A stretch of DNA of 64,000 nucleotides from Streptomyces abyssalis (lineage in GTDB: Bacteria; Actinomycetota; Actinomycetes; Streptomycetales; Streptomycetaceae): contig NZ_LJGT01000037.1 of assembly GCF_001751365.1 (NCBI RefSeq), forward strand, positions 888,124 to 952,123. Reading direction: 5' to 3'. Shown piece after piece: positions 35,569-43,594 of this stretch. Within the stretch, counting starts at the first letter, position 1, and the number at the start of each line of letters is the position of its first letter. The position numbers were made by a program, and so were the translations under genes. The notes under the pieces are model-generated. The model was not told the DNA's origin, did no database searches, and saw only the letters and a program-made list of their open reading frames with translations.

Positions 35569-37173
35569 GTGCCTGGTACGGAGGCGGGCTCGTCGCACGG
35601 AGCGGTGCGGGAGAAGCCCGCGCGGAAGATCGCCGTGGAGGCCAACGGCCTCGACGTCATCGGCGACGCCGAACGCAAGGGCCGCCCGGCGCAGCTGTTC
35701 TGGCCGTGGTTCGCCTCCAACGTCTCGGTGCTGGGCCTGAGTTACGGCTCGTTCGCGCTGGGGTTCGGCATCGGCTTCTGGCAGGCCCTGGCAGCCGGCG
35801 TCGCGGGCATCGTCTTCTCGTTCCTGCTCTGCGGCTTCGTCGCGGTGGCGGGGAAGCGCGGTTCGGCTCCGACGATGGTGCTCAGCCGCGCCGCGTTCGG
35901 AGTGCGGGGCAACAGGCTGCCGTCCGCGGTCTCCTGGATGCTGACCGTCGGCTGGGAGACGGTGCTGGTGGTCCTGGCGACGCTCGCGACGGCGACCGTC
36001 TTCGACAGGATCGGCTGGGGCGGAGGGACCGGCACGAAGATCGCCGCGCTGGCCGCCGTCTCCGTGCTCACCGTGCTGGCCGGCGTCATCGGCTTCGACC
36101 TGATCATGCGGATGCAGACGGCCATCACCGTGGTGACCGCCGCGCTGACCGTGGTCTACATCGCCCTTGCCGCCGACGAGATCCGCTGGGAAGCGGTCCG
36201 GGCGCTGCCCGCCGGATCCGCCCAGGACGTCATCGGTGCACTCGTCTTCCTGATGACGGGCTTCGGGCTGGGCTGGGTCAACGCCGCGGCGGACTACGCC
36301 CGTTACCTGCCCCGGCGTACCCCGGGCAGGGCCGTCGCGGGCTGGACGGCGCTCGGTGCGTCGGCGGCCCCGGTGGTTCTCCTCGTCTTCGGACTGCTCC
36401 TCGCGGGCTCCTCGCAGGATCTGAGCGAGGCAGTGGCGGCCGACCCCATCGGTGCGCTCACCGGCGTGCTGCCCGCCTGGTTCCTTGTGCCGTTCGCACT
36501 CGTCGCCGTGCTGGGGCTGGTCGGCGGCGCCGTGCTGGACATCTACTCCTCCGGGCTGGCGCTGCTCGCTGTCGGTGTGCGCGTGCCGCGTTACGCCGCA
36601 GCCGCCGTGGACGGCGTCCTGATGATCGCGGGGACCGTCTGGCTCGTCTTCTTCTCGGAGGACTTCCTGGGCTCCTTCACCGCGTTCCTCACCACTCTCG
36701 GCGTCCCCGTCGCTGCGTGGTGCGGCGTCATGCTCGCCGACCTGGCGCTGCGTTCCCGCCCGTACGACGACGGTGACCTGTTCTCCCGCAACGGGCGCTA
36801 CGGCGACGTACGGTGGCTGCCCGTCGCCGTTCTCGCGGTGGCCACGGCGGCAGGATGGGGTCTGGTCACCAACTCCGGTGCCGGGTGGCTCTCCTGGCAG
36901 GGCTGGCTGCTCGGGCCGCTGGGGCTCGGCGGCACCACCGGCCCCTGGGCGTCGGCGAACCTCGGTGTGCTCGTGGCGCTCGCTCTCGCCTTCGTGGTCA
37001 CCTGGGCGGGCCAGCGCCGGCGGGTCCGGGCTCAGGAGAGCGCACCGCCCTCGCAGCCGGCAGCGAAGGCGGCACCGGCGGCCGCTCACGCACCGGCAGC
37101 CGCGCCGGGACCGTCTGGTCCCGAGGACGCCGGTGACGGCAGCGCCCCGTCGGGCTCAACCGGCGGCCGGTGA
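35569..37173 (+). CDS. NCS1-family nucleobase:cation symporter (cytosine permease-like)
   Basis: A 12-helix transporter for purines, pyrimidines or related compounds, 534 residues from GTG 35569. A hydrophilic N-terminus contains IEANGLD-like IAVEANGLDVIGDAERKGRPAQLF in outline, then FWPWFASNVSVLGLSYG, the family's helix 1 block. Helices continue through SAPTMVLSRAAFGVRGNRLPS, FGLGWVNAAADYARYLPRRTPGR (the NCS1 motif with DYxRY) and VGGAVLDIYSSGLALLAVGVRVPR. The last 50 residues are a hydrophilic Ala/Pro-rich tail. The substrate cannot be assigned; cytosine, allantoin, hydantoin and thiamine-precursor carriers share this pattern. Confidence 0.88.
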   Translation: MPGTEAGSSHGAVREKPARKIAVEANGLDVIGDAERKGRPAQLFWPWFASNVSVLGLSYGSFALGFGIGFWQALAAGVAGIVFSFLLCGFVAVAGKRGSAPTMVLSRAAFGVRGNRLPSAVSWMLTVGWETVLVVLATLATATVFDRIGWGGGTGTKIAALAAVSVLTVLAGVIGFDLIMRMQTAITVVTAALTVVYIALAADEIRWEAVRALPAGSAQDVIGALVFLMTGFGLGWVNAAADYARYLPRRTPGRAVAGWTALGASAAPVVLLVFGLLLAGSSQDLSEAVAADPIGALTGVLPAWFLVPFALVAVLGLVGGAVLDIYSSGLALLAVGVRVPRYAAAAVDGVLMIAGTVWLVFFSEDFLGSFTAFLTTLGVPVAAWCGVMLADLALRSRPYDDGDLFSRNGRYGDVRWLPVAVLAVATAAGWGLVTNSGAGWLSWQGWLLGPLGLGGTTGPWASANLGVLVALALAFVVTWAGQRRRVRAQESAPPSQPAAKAAPAAAHAPAAAPGPSGPEDAGDGSAPSGSTGGR

Positions 37174-37200
37174 GGGCCCGTTGAGCCCGTTCGTCCGCGT

Positions 37201-38133
37201 TCACCCGTAGGCGGCCGGTCCCGTGCCGATGACCACCGTCGCACCCAGCTCGTCACACCTGGCGACCCGCGCAGTCAGCCCGTCACCCTCGAACGCCGCG
37301 GCAGCCGCACCGGCCTGCGCCTCGCTCGTCTCCACCAGCAGATGCCCGCCGGGGGCCAGCCACCGGGGTGCGACCGCCGACACCCGTCGCAGAACGTCCA
37401 GACCGTCCGTTCCGCCGTCCAGCGCCCCCATCGGTTCGTGGACGCGTGCCTCCGGCGGCAGCAGACTCACCGAATCCGTCGGCACGTAGGGCACGTTGGC
37501 CAGCAGCACCTCGATGCGTCCGCGCAGCCTGGACGGAAGGGCGTCGTACAGGTCGCCCTCGTGGACACGGCCGCCGGCTGCGGCGACGTTGCCGCGTGCG
37601 CAGCGCACCGCAGCGGGGTCGATGTCGGCCGCGTGCAACTCCAACTCGCCCCGGCTGCACGGCTCGTGAGCCGGTTCCCGCCCCCACTGCCGTCCCCGCT
37701 CCCGTCCCCGCTCCTCTTCCTGCTGCGTACGACTGGCCACCACGGCGGCCAGCGCGGCACCCAGCGCGCCCGATCCACAGCACAGGTCGACCACGACCGC
37801 GCCGGCACGCGTGAGCGCCGCGGCCTGCCGTACGAGGAACTCCGAACGGCGGCGCGGCACGAACACCCCTGGCCCCACCGCCGTCCGCATCCCGCAGAAC
37901 TCCGCCCAGCCCAGGACGTGTTCGAGGGGCGTGCCCGCCGCCCTGCGTTCCGCCATGTCCTCGAGCTCTCCGGGCGTAATGGCGGTGGAGAGCATCAACT
38001 CGGCCTCGTCCTCGGCGAAGACACAGCCGGCCTCACGGAGGCGGGAGACGAGGGCGGAGCGGGAGCACGACGGAAGCGGTGACGAACGCGCGGACGAACC
38101 CGGCGACGAAGGAAGCGGAGGAATGAGCGACAT
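37201..38133 (-). CDS. PrmC/HemK-like N5-glutamine methyltransferase
   Basis: A SAM-dependent methyltransferase of 310 residues. The start is ATG 38133 (MSLIPPLPSS), with GAGAGG upstream; the frame runs on 72 residues further without support. An N-terminal helical domain (ELEDMAERRAAGTPLEHVLGWAEFCG, then VGPGVFVPRRRSEFLV) matches PrmC. The SAM loop is VVDLCCGSGALGAALA. The catalytic NPPY motif appears as NVPYVPTDSV, with Val in place of the first Pro, and is followed by EPMGALDGGTDGLDVLRR. An Arg/Glu-rich insertion of about 25 residues lies after the SAM loop. Whether it modifies release factors or another protein is unknown. Confidence 0.83.
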   Translation of the reverse strand: MSLIPPLPSSPGSSARSSPLPSCSRSALVSRLREAGCVFAEDEAELMLSTAITPGELEDMAERRAAGTPLEHVLGWAEFCGMRTAVGPGVFVPRRRSEFLVRQAAALTRAGAVVVDLCCGSGALGAALAAVVASRTQQEEERGRERGRQWGREPAHEPCSRGELELHAADIDPAAVRCARGNVAAAGGRVHEGDLYDALPSRLRGRIEVLLANVPYVPTDSVSLLPPEARVHEPMGALDGGTDGLDVLRRVSAVAPRWLAPGGHLLVETSEAQAGAAAAAFEGDGLTARVARCDELGATVVIGTGPAAYG

Positions 38134-38308
38134 GCGGGAGCCTCTCGGGATTCCGGAGGATGCTCCCGGCTGCCGGCCCCCGCACGAAGTGAAGGCCGGG
38201 CCCGCCTCAGCGGGGAAAGACGCCCGCGGCGGGGAGGGAAGCACCCCGTTCCACAGTGGTGATCGGTCCCACCTCCCCGGCGACGCGTATGTCCTGAGAG
38301 CGGCAACA

Positions 38309-39376
38309 CTACCCGAGCGGCCGAGGGCTCGCAGCGGCCCCCGAGGCACCGTCCCCGGCCTCCGTCACGAAGCCGACGACAGCGGTGAACGCCTCCTCAC
38401 CGTGCTGCGTGACGCTCACCGTCAGCCTCCGCTCACCGTCCGGACGGCCGTCTCCCGGGTCTTTGTCCTCCCCGGGGCCGGGCGAGACCTCGGCGAAGCT
38501 GGGCGCGTCCAGGTCGACGTAGCGGTGGAACTCGGCCTCCATACGCGTCAGCCGCGGCCTGTGCGGCGCCGCGGCGAGATGCGCGCACTGCCGGGCGGCC
38601 TCCATCAGCAGCATTCCGGGTACGTGGTCGACGGGGTGGTCGAACAGCCAGGGACTGGTGGTGAGGATCCGCAACTGACGGCGGCCCGCGCCCCTGTTGC
38701 CGTCCCCGTCCCCGCCCCCGTCGGGGATTCGTCCCCGGTTGCCGTCCGCGTCCGCGGCGAGCACCACTTCGTTGTCGCGCTCGCGCCCCACGAGCACCGG
38801 AGCCAGCGGCGGCGGAGGGACGATCGCGGCGGCCATGGCCTCAGGGGGCGCGGGAGTGCCGGGCCCGCGCAGCCGGCCGTAGACCTGGGGGCTGTGCGCG
38901 CTGTAGACGGTGGACGCGCTGCCCAGAGTGCGCCCGGCACAGCTGACGGTCATCGCCAGGGATATCCGCCGCAGCCGTGCACCGGGAACCGGCGCCTGCG
39001 AGGCGGACAGGTGCAGCACCACTTCGGCCGGGCTGTCGCTCACCGGTAAGAACGGCGCGGCGAAAGCGCAGTGGTGGTGGTCCCAGATCAGCTGATGCCC
39101 CCGCGGCACACCGTATGCGGCGTGCGCGATCAGCGGCAGCGCCTGACGCGTCGTCTCGACCAGCAGCAGCGGATCCTGCAAGCCGGCGCCGTCGGTACGC
39201 CAGAAGCCGTGATCCCGCGGCCACTGCGCACCCACCTCGAACTCCCGCTCACCGCACCGCCGCCAGCCGGTCAGCAGCACTTCGGTGTGCGCCGTCTTGT
39301 GTACGAACTCCCGCGGCACCGGCCACGAGTACGCTGTGCTCTCCGGCAGGTGGGGAACGGCGGGGATGAAAGCCAT
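38309..39376 (-). CDS. AfsA-type gamma-butyrolactone biosynthesis protein
   Basis: The key enzyme of A-factor-type autoregulator synthesis; AfsA condenses a beta-ketoacyl chain with dihydroxyacetone phosphate. 355 residues from ATG 39376, preceded by GCGGAGGACCGCA. It holds the two AfsA hot-dog repeats: residues about 15-155 (REFVHKTAHTEVLLTGWRR, then WPRDHGFWR and DPLLLVETTRQALPLIAHAAYGVP) and about 225-340 (NEVVLAADADGNRG insertion, WLFDHPVDHVPGMLLMEAARQ, then FHRYVDLDAP). It is divergent from the receptor gene across only 83 bp, the usual layout of such loci. Confidence 0.93.
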   Translation of the reverse strand: MAFIPAVPHLPESTAYSWPVPREFVHKTAHTEVLLTGWRRCGEREFEVGAQWPRDHGFWRTDGAGLQDPLLLVETTRQALPLIAHAAYGVPRGHQLIWDHHHCAFAAPFLPVSDSPAEVVLHLSASQAPVPGARLRRISLAMTVSCAGRTLGSASTVYSAHSPQVYGRLRGPGTPAPPEAMAAAIVPPPPLAPVLVGRERDNEVVLAADADGNRGRIPDGGGDGDGNRGAGRRQLRILTTSPWLFDHPVDHVPGMLLMEAARQCAHLAAAPHRPRLTRMEAEFHRYVDLDAPSFAEVSPGPGEDKDPGDGRPDGERRLTVSVTQHGEEAFTAVVGFVTEAGDGASGAAASPRPLG

Positions 39377-39459
39377 TGCGGTCCTCCGCTGGACTGTGTC
39401 CGAAGAATGTGACAGTGACCTGTGTGCCTGAAAACGATAGAACCTTCTGGGGGCGTCGG

Positions 39460-40101
39460 ATGGCGGCGGCAAGAGCGAAGCCGATGCAGCAACGAGCTGT
39501 TGAGACGCGGCAGTTGATTCTCGAAGCGGCTGCCGAGGTCTTCGACGAGGGCGGCTACAAGGCTGCGAGGATCTCCGAGATCATGCACAGGGCCGGTACC
39601 ACCCAGGGAGCCCTGTACTTCCACTTCACCTCGAAGCTGGATCTGGCCCGCACCGTCATGCTCGCCCAGCGCGCTTCCGTCGTCCTGCCGCCCGGACCGG
39701 ACGGCCTCCAGCGCCTGATCGACACGACCCTCCTCCTCGCACACGAGCTGCAGACCAACAAGCTTCTGCGTGCCGGGGTACGGCTGGCCGTGGAGCAGGA
39801 GGAGATCGGCTTCCACGACGACGCCCCGTACCGGGAGTGGGCGGAGGTCTTCCGCGGTCAGCTCGTCGCCGCGGCCGAGCGCGGTCAGCTGCGCAACGGA
39901 GTCGAGGTGGAGCGGCTCGCGGTGCTGCTGGTCGGCTGCTACACCGGGGTGCAGCATTTCTCCAAACTCTCCTGCAGGCGGGCCGACTTGCCCGACCGCA
40001 TCGCGGACCTGTGGCAGTACATGCTGCTCGGGATCGCCCCTCCGCAGGTCGCGGCGGACATGGTGGTCAACCCTGACACCCCGCTGCTGGCGGCCGGATG
40101 A
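39460..40101 (+). CDS. gamma-butyrolactone receptor, ArpA/ScbR-type TetR regulator
   Basis: A 213-residue TetR-family repressor. The helix-turn-helix is RQLILEAAAEVFDEGGYKAARISEIMHRAGTTQGALYFHFTSKLDLA in outline; the TQGALYFHFxSK block is diagnostic of GBL receptors and their homologues. The ligand domain has GVRLAVEQEEIGFHDDAPYREW and VEVERLAVLLVGCYTGVQHFSKLSCRRADL, again receptor-like, including the Trp in the position that lies in the ligand pocket of CprB/ArpA. ATG 39460 is the likely start; ATG 39484 is an alternative. It ends in an ATGA overlap with the epimerase gene. Confidence 0.92.
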   Translation: MAAARAKPMQQRAVETRQLILEAAAEVFDEGGYKAARISEIMHRAGTTQGALYFHFTSKLDLARTVMLAQRASVVLPPGPDGLQRLIDTTLLLAHELQTNKLLRAGVRLAVEQEEIGFHDDAPYREWAEVFRGQLVAAAERGQLRNGVEVERLAVLLVGCYTGVQHFSKLSCRRADLPDRIADLWQYMLLGIAPPQVAADMVVNPDTPLLAAG

Positions 40102-41075
40102 CCGTGCGGGTGGCGCTGACGGGTGCGAGCGGCTTCATCGGTTCCGCGGTACTGCGCCGGCTCGTCCCGCATGAACTCACGCCGCACGAACAGGGAGACG
40201 TGGAGGTGCGGGCGCTCACGCGCCGTGAGCTGGAGCTGCCCGGCGGGATGGAACAGGTCCACGCCGACCTCGCCCGGCCCGCCACCCTCGCCGGAACCTG
40301 CTCCGGTGCCCGGGTCCTCCTCCACGCGGCCTCGTATGTCGGCCCCGACGACCGACTCTGCACGCAGATCAACGACGTGGGGACCGCCGCGCTGATGGAC
40401 GAGGCCCGCCGCGCCGGTGTGGAGCGCGTCGTGCAGCTCTCCACCACCGCCGTGTACGGACGCGGCCCCCACCATGGCGCGGCGGTCGAAGACGTGGTGC
40501 CCGCCCCCGCTTCGGCCACGAGCCGCAGCCGCCTCGCGGCAGAAGAGCACGCACTGCGCCAGGACGCCCTGGTGCTGCGGGCCGGTCTGATCACCGGAGC
40601 GGGAGACCGCTGGCTGGTGCCGGCACTGGTCGAACTGGCCCGCCGAGTACCGGGATACTGGCGGGGAGGGCACGCGAAGCTCTCCCTGATCGACGTGGAC
40701 GACCTGGCGCGTCTCGTCGTACGGGCGGGATTGCCGCCCTCCGGCACCGACCGTGTCCGCGCCGCCGTCCGCGGCGTCCACCACGCCGTGCATCCCGTGC
40801 CCGTGCGCAATCGGGACCTGCTGGACACGCTCGCCATGCTGGGCCTGATGCCGCCCGTGCGCGGCGAGTTGACGTGGCCGGAATGCCTCGCGCTCCTGGA
40901 CGAGCACCCCGGACGCATCAGCGAGCGTCAGCTGAACCTGCTCGCTTTCGACCACCACTACGACACCGCCCTGTGGGAAGCGTGCGAATCAGCCCCGGGA
41001 CAGGGCCCGTTGGACGCGCTCGCCGACGCCGCTCCCTGGTACCGCGCACATCTCGCGCGGACTGCACGTCCCTGA
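40098..41075 (+). CDS. NAD-dependent epimerase/dehydratase-like protein (JadW2 type)
   Basis: A Rossmann-fold protein of 325 residues, coupled to the receptor gene by ATGA overlap. The cofactor loop is VALTGASGFIGSAVLRRL. STTAVYGRGPHHG is the extended-SDR strand that positions the active-site Ser/Thr. The expected catalytic YxxxK appears replaced, reading ATSRSRLAAEEHAL where relatives have xYxxSKxxxE; activity as a standard epimerase is therefore doubtful. Similar proteins accompany AfsA in autoregulator clusters (for example JadW2 in the jadomycin cluster), so a role in tailoring the signalling lactone is likely by context. Confidence 0.85.
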   Translation: MTVRVALTGASGFIGSAVLRRLVPHELTPHEQGDVEVRALTRRELELPGGMEQVHADLARPATLAGTCSGARVLLHAASYVGPDDRLCTQINDVGTAALMDEARRAGVERVVQLSTTAVYGRGPHHGAAVEDVVPAPASATSRSRLAAEEHALRQDALVLRAGLITGAGDRWLVPALVELARRVPGYWRGGHAKLSLIDVDDLARLVVRAGLPPSGTDRVRAAVRGVHHAVHPVPVRNRDLLDTLAMLGLMPPVRGELTWPECLALLDEHPGRISERQLNLLAFDHHYDTALWEACESAPGQGPLDALADAAPWYRAHLARTARP

Positions 41076-41197
41076 CGCCCCGGACGGAACCCGCCTCCGG
41101 CGTCCCGGTCCCCGGGCCCCGCGGACCCCGGGGTCACGACGGCGACGCTTCCCGCCGACCGGCTCCGTCATCCCGTCCGGTCCCTTCCGGCCCCAAA

Positions 41198-41219
41198 AAA
41201 CAGAACACTTTGTATGTTT
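41198..41219. promoter_or_regulatory. ARE-like palindrome upstream of the second TetR gene
   Basis: AAACA (41198-41202) and TGTTT (41215-41219) flank GAACACTTTGTA in an AT-rich patch that stands out from its GC-rich surroundings; further A/T pairs match inside. Size, arm sequence and the TGTATGTTTGT half resemble the autoregulatory elements bound by GBL receptors. It lies about 90 bp before the TetR gene start. Confidence 0.65.
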
Positions 41220-41310
41220 GTGGGGGCGGCAGCTTCATCTTCCCCGGCGGCTGCCGCTCCTGACGGTCCGTCTCCCCGCGGACCGGATCGCATGAAGGGA
41301 CGACAGCCGA

Positions 41311-41976
41311 ATGAGGCAAGAGCGCGCGGAACTCACCCGGCAGGCACTGACGATGGCGGCGGCGAAATCGTTCGACCGCCTCGGCTACCAGCGCACCACG
41401 CTCTTCGAAGTCAGCCGCGGCGCAGCGATGAGCAAAGGCGCTCTCTCCTTCCACTTCGGGAGCAAGGAGGAACTGGCCGACACCGTGCGGCGCGAGGCGT
41501 GTACGCGGTCCTGCCGGGCCGCCGAGCAGCTGCGCGCCAAGGAGCAGCCTGCGCTGCAGACCCTGATCGACCTGACCCACCTGGTGGCGCACCAGCTTGA
41601 GGGCGACCACCTCGCCAGGGCCGCGGTCAAGCTCGCCCGTGAGCTGGACACTCCGCCCGACCCGGAGATCAACCCGCTCGCCTGCTGGCAGCAGATCTTC
41701 ACCGACGTGGCCCGCGAAGCGGAGAAGGAGGGCACGCTGCGGGGCGAGGCCACCACGGAAGCGGTCGCCGAACTCGCCTTCTGCCTCGCGTCGGGAGCCC
41801 ACTCCGAGCAGAGCAGCCGCACGGAGGACTCCGGCGTCGACATCCGCCAACGTCTCGCCGCCCACTGGCAGTTGCTGTTGCACGGGCTCGTCACGTCGCC
41901 GGGTGGCCTGTGGAGCGCCGGTACCGAGAGGGACTGGCTGCTGGCCGTCTCGGGGCAGCAGGCATCAGCGGACTGA
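41311..41976 (+). CDS. TetR regulator, GBL receptor homologue (pseudo-receptor)
   Basis: 221 residues. HTH: TRQALTMAAAKSFDRLGYQRTTLFEVSRGAAMSKGALSFHFGSKEELADTV in outline, with SKGALSFHFGSKEEL, the same signature as ArpA-type receptors. The C-terminal domain includes KLARELDTPPDPEINPLACWQQIF and LAFCLASGAHSEQSSRTEDSGVDIRQRLAAHW in outline. Second receptor homologues in such clusters often bind antibiotics or intermediates rather than GBLs, and control the first one. The ARE-like palindrome in front suggests it is a target of the receptor. A perfect hairpin follows it. Confidence 0.9.
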   Translation: MRQERAELTRQALTMAAAKSFDRLGYQRTTLFEVSRGAAMSKGALSFHFGSKEELADTVRREACTRSCRAAEQLRAKEQPALQTLIDLTHLVAHQLEGDHLARAAVKLARELDTPPDPEINPLACWQQIFTDVAREAEKEGTLRGEATTEAVAELAFCLASGAHSEQSSRTEDSGVDIRQRLAAHWQLLLHGLVTSPGGLWSAGTERDWLLAVSGQQASAD

Positions 41977-42031
41977 GCGGCCCGGCCGAGCACACCGGAT
42001 CACGGACATGCGGCCGGCCGGCCCTTCGGTG

Positions 42032-42060
42032 TGATGCCGGGAGCCCGGCCCGGCATCACG
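42032..42060 (+). terminator. hairpin after the second TetR gene
   Basis: GTGATGCCGGG (42032-42042) pairs perfectly with CCCGGCATCAC (42050-42060) around a 7-base loop, 55 bp after the TetR stop. The remaining 280 bp before the first DoxX gene show no supportable gene. Confidence 0.75.
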
Positions 42061-42338
42061 GTGGCGCCCCGCGCCGTCACGGAAGGTGAGCATCGTTCGC
42101 GGCTGTCCGTCGTGCAGGGCCGTCGCGGCGCAGGATGTTGACCATGATGGACAACTGTCTGCGCTGCTTACCGGCCACGTGATACGCATCTCACAAGCCC
42201 CGGCGCTCCCCGCGCGGGGGTGCCGCCCTCGCTTCCGCTGTGGCGGGGGAGTCCGCCGCGGGTGTTCCGGTGGTGGCAGGTCAGCCGCCGGGCGCGCCCC
42301 GGGTACCGCTTGTGCACCGTCCGCAGAAGGAGTCCATC

Positions 42339-42812
42339 ATGGCGCACGCGAGCGGCGTTCCGCCGACCTCTCACGCAGGCCCCTCGGCCTCCCGGTCCTC
42401 GCGCCCCAAGGGGCCGGCCCGCATTGCCCTCGAAGTCGTCCTGTGGGCCGTGCAGTTGTACGTCGCCTACTTCATGGTCACGGTCGGAGCGATTCCCGCT
42501 CTGACCGCCGACTCAGGAGCCAAGGGGGTCTTCCAGGACATCGGCCTCGGCCTGTGGCTGATGTATCTGACCGGTGCGCTGGAGCTGCTCGGCGCGATCG
42601 GTCTCCTCACGCCGTGGTTCTCGGGTCTCGCAGCGTTCGGGCTGATCTTCGTGATGTCGGGCGCGTGCATCACGCACCTGACTCTCCACGACGGCAAGGG
42701 CGTGGAGACGCCGGCGATGATCCTCATACCGCTCGTCCTCATCGTCATCGGACGGTGGTCGACGGTGAAGAAGCTGGGCTCGTGGCTCACGGGCGGCGGC
42801 AACCGGCGCTGA
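42339..42812 (+). CDS. DoxX-like membrane protein, first copy
   Basis: 157 residues from ATG 42339, with AGAAGGAG upstream; an in-frame start 33 codons earlier lacks a ribosome site. A hydrophilic Ser/Pro-rich N-terminus precedes four hydrophobic segments: EVVLWAVQLYVAYFMVTVGAIP, LGLWLMYLTGALELLGAIGLLTPW, GLAAFGLIFVMSGACITHL and AMILIPLVLIVIGRW. The GALELLGAIGLL/TPW block is typical of DoxX/DoxD-like proteins. It ends in basic residues. It shares clear similarity with the next gene, so the two look like a tandem duplication. Role unknown. Confidence 0.83.
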   Translation: MAHASGVPPTSHAGPSASRSSRPKGPARIALEVVLWAVQLYVAYFMVTVGAIPALTADSGAKGVFQDIGLGLWLMYLTGALELLGAIGLLTPWFSGLAAFGLIFVMSGACITHLTLHDGKGVETPAMILIPLVLIVIGRWSTVKKLGSWLTGGGNRR

Positions 42813-43017
42813 GCCGGCCGCTGCCACGGACGGACCGTCCCCGCCGGGACGGGGCGGCCCGTCCGTCCGCGGCCTGCCCCCGGACCTCGCCGACGTCCGC
42901 CTGTGCCGCCCGGCAGGGTCCGCGTGAACACGCGCGTTCCGCCGCGATGAGAAAGGTGCGGCAGGCCGGTCTGCTCCGGTGTGTGCATCCCGTACGCGCA
43001 CCCGAGAGGAGACCGCC

Positions 43018-43500
43018 ATGAACCAGTCAGCCGGCACGCCTTCCGGATCCGCGGCACCGTCCTCGGGCCGTGCACCGGGTCGGCCCGCCGTCCCCCGCGA
43101 ACGGGGCAGGCACCTCGCCCTGCTTGCGCTGCAGGTGATACTCGGACTGTTCTTCGTCATCGCCAGCGCGGTCCCCAAGCTGATCGCCCACTCGTCGGCC
43201 ACGGACGGCTTCGAGGAGATCGGCTTCGGCATGTGGTTCATGTACCTGATCGGCCTGCTGGAACTGGCCGGCGGGATCGCGCTCGTCACGCCGTGGCTGT
43301 CGGGTCTCTCCGCGATCTCCCTCATCGCCCTGATGATCGGGGCATTCATCACGCAGATGACCGTCTTCGACGGCGAATACGCCGCCACACCGCTGCTGTT
43401 GACCGTCCCGCTGGCTCTCATCGCATGGGGCCGCAGGGACACCCTGGCGGCACTGCCCACGCTCCTGCGGCGCAACGGCCGTGCCCGCGAAGCGAGTTGA
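43018..43500 (+). CDS. DoxX-like membrane protein, second copy
   Basis: 160 residues from ATG 43018, with GAGAGGAG upstream. Same topology as the preceding gene: LLALQVILGLFFVIASAVPKLIAH, GFGMWFMYLIGLLELAGGIALVTPWLSGLSAISLIALMIGAFITQ in outline and LLLTVPLALIAWGRR. Matching blocks (W(F/L)MYLxGxLEL, LxTPWxSGL, ACIT/AFIT) show paralogy with the first copy. The 205-bp gap between them holds no other supportable gene. It is convergent with the AraC-ArsC fusion gene. Confidence 0.83.
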   Translation: MNQSAGTPSGSAAPSSGRAPGRPAVPRERGRHLALLALQVILGLFFVIASAVPKLIAHSSATDGFEEIGFGMWFMYLIGLLELAGGIALVTPWLSGLSAISLIALMIGAFITQMTVFDGEYAATPLLLTVPLALIAWGRRDTLAALPTLLRRNGRAREAS

Positions 43501-43594
43501 GCGAGTTACAGGTCGGGCGAGCTACAGCGGGAAACGGTGCGTCCACCGTTGAGGGACCACGCGTACCGTTGACGACCGATCAGCCGTAACGGGA

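Noticed and set aside
35074..37089. A 671-residue minus-strand frame opposite the NCS1 permease
   Set aside because: Composition is Gly/Glu/Arg/His-rich without any motif, while the plus strand encodes a clear 12-helix transporter. It is an antisense artefact of high GC content.
39377..39459. An autoregulatory element between afsA and the receptor gene
   Set aside because: No palindrome with the expected AAACA/TGTTT-type arms is visible there, so none is annotated.
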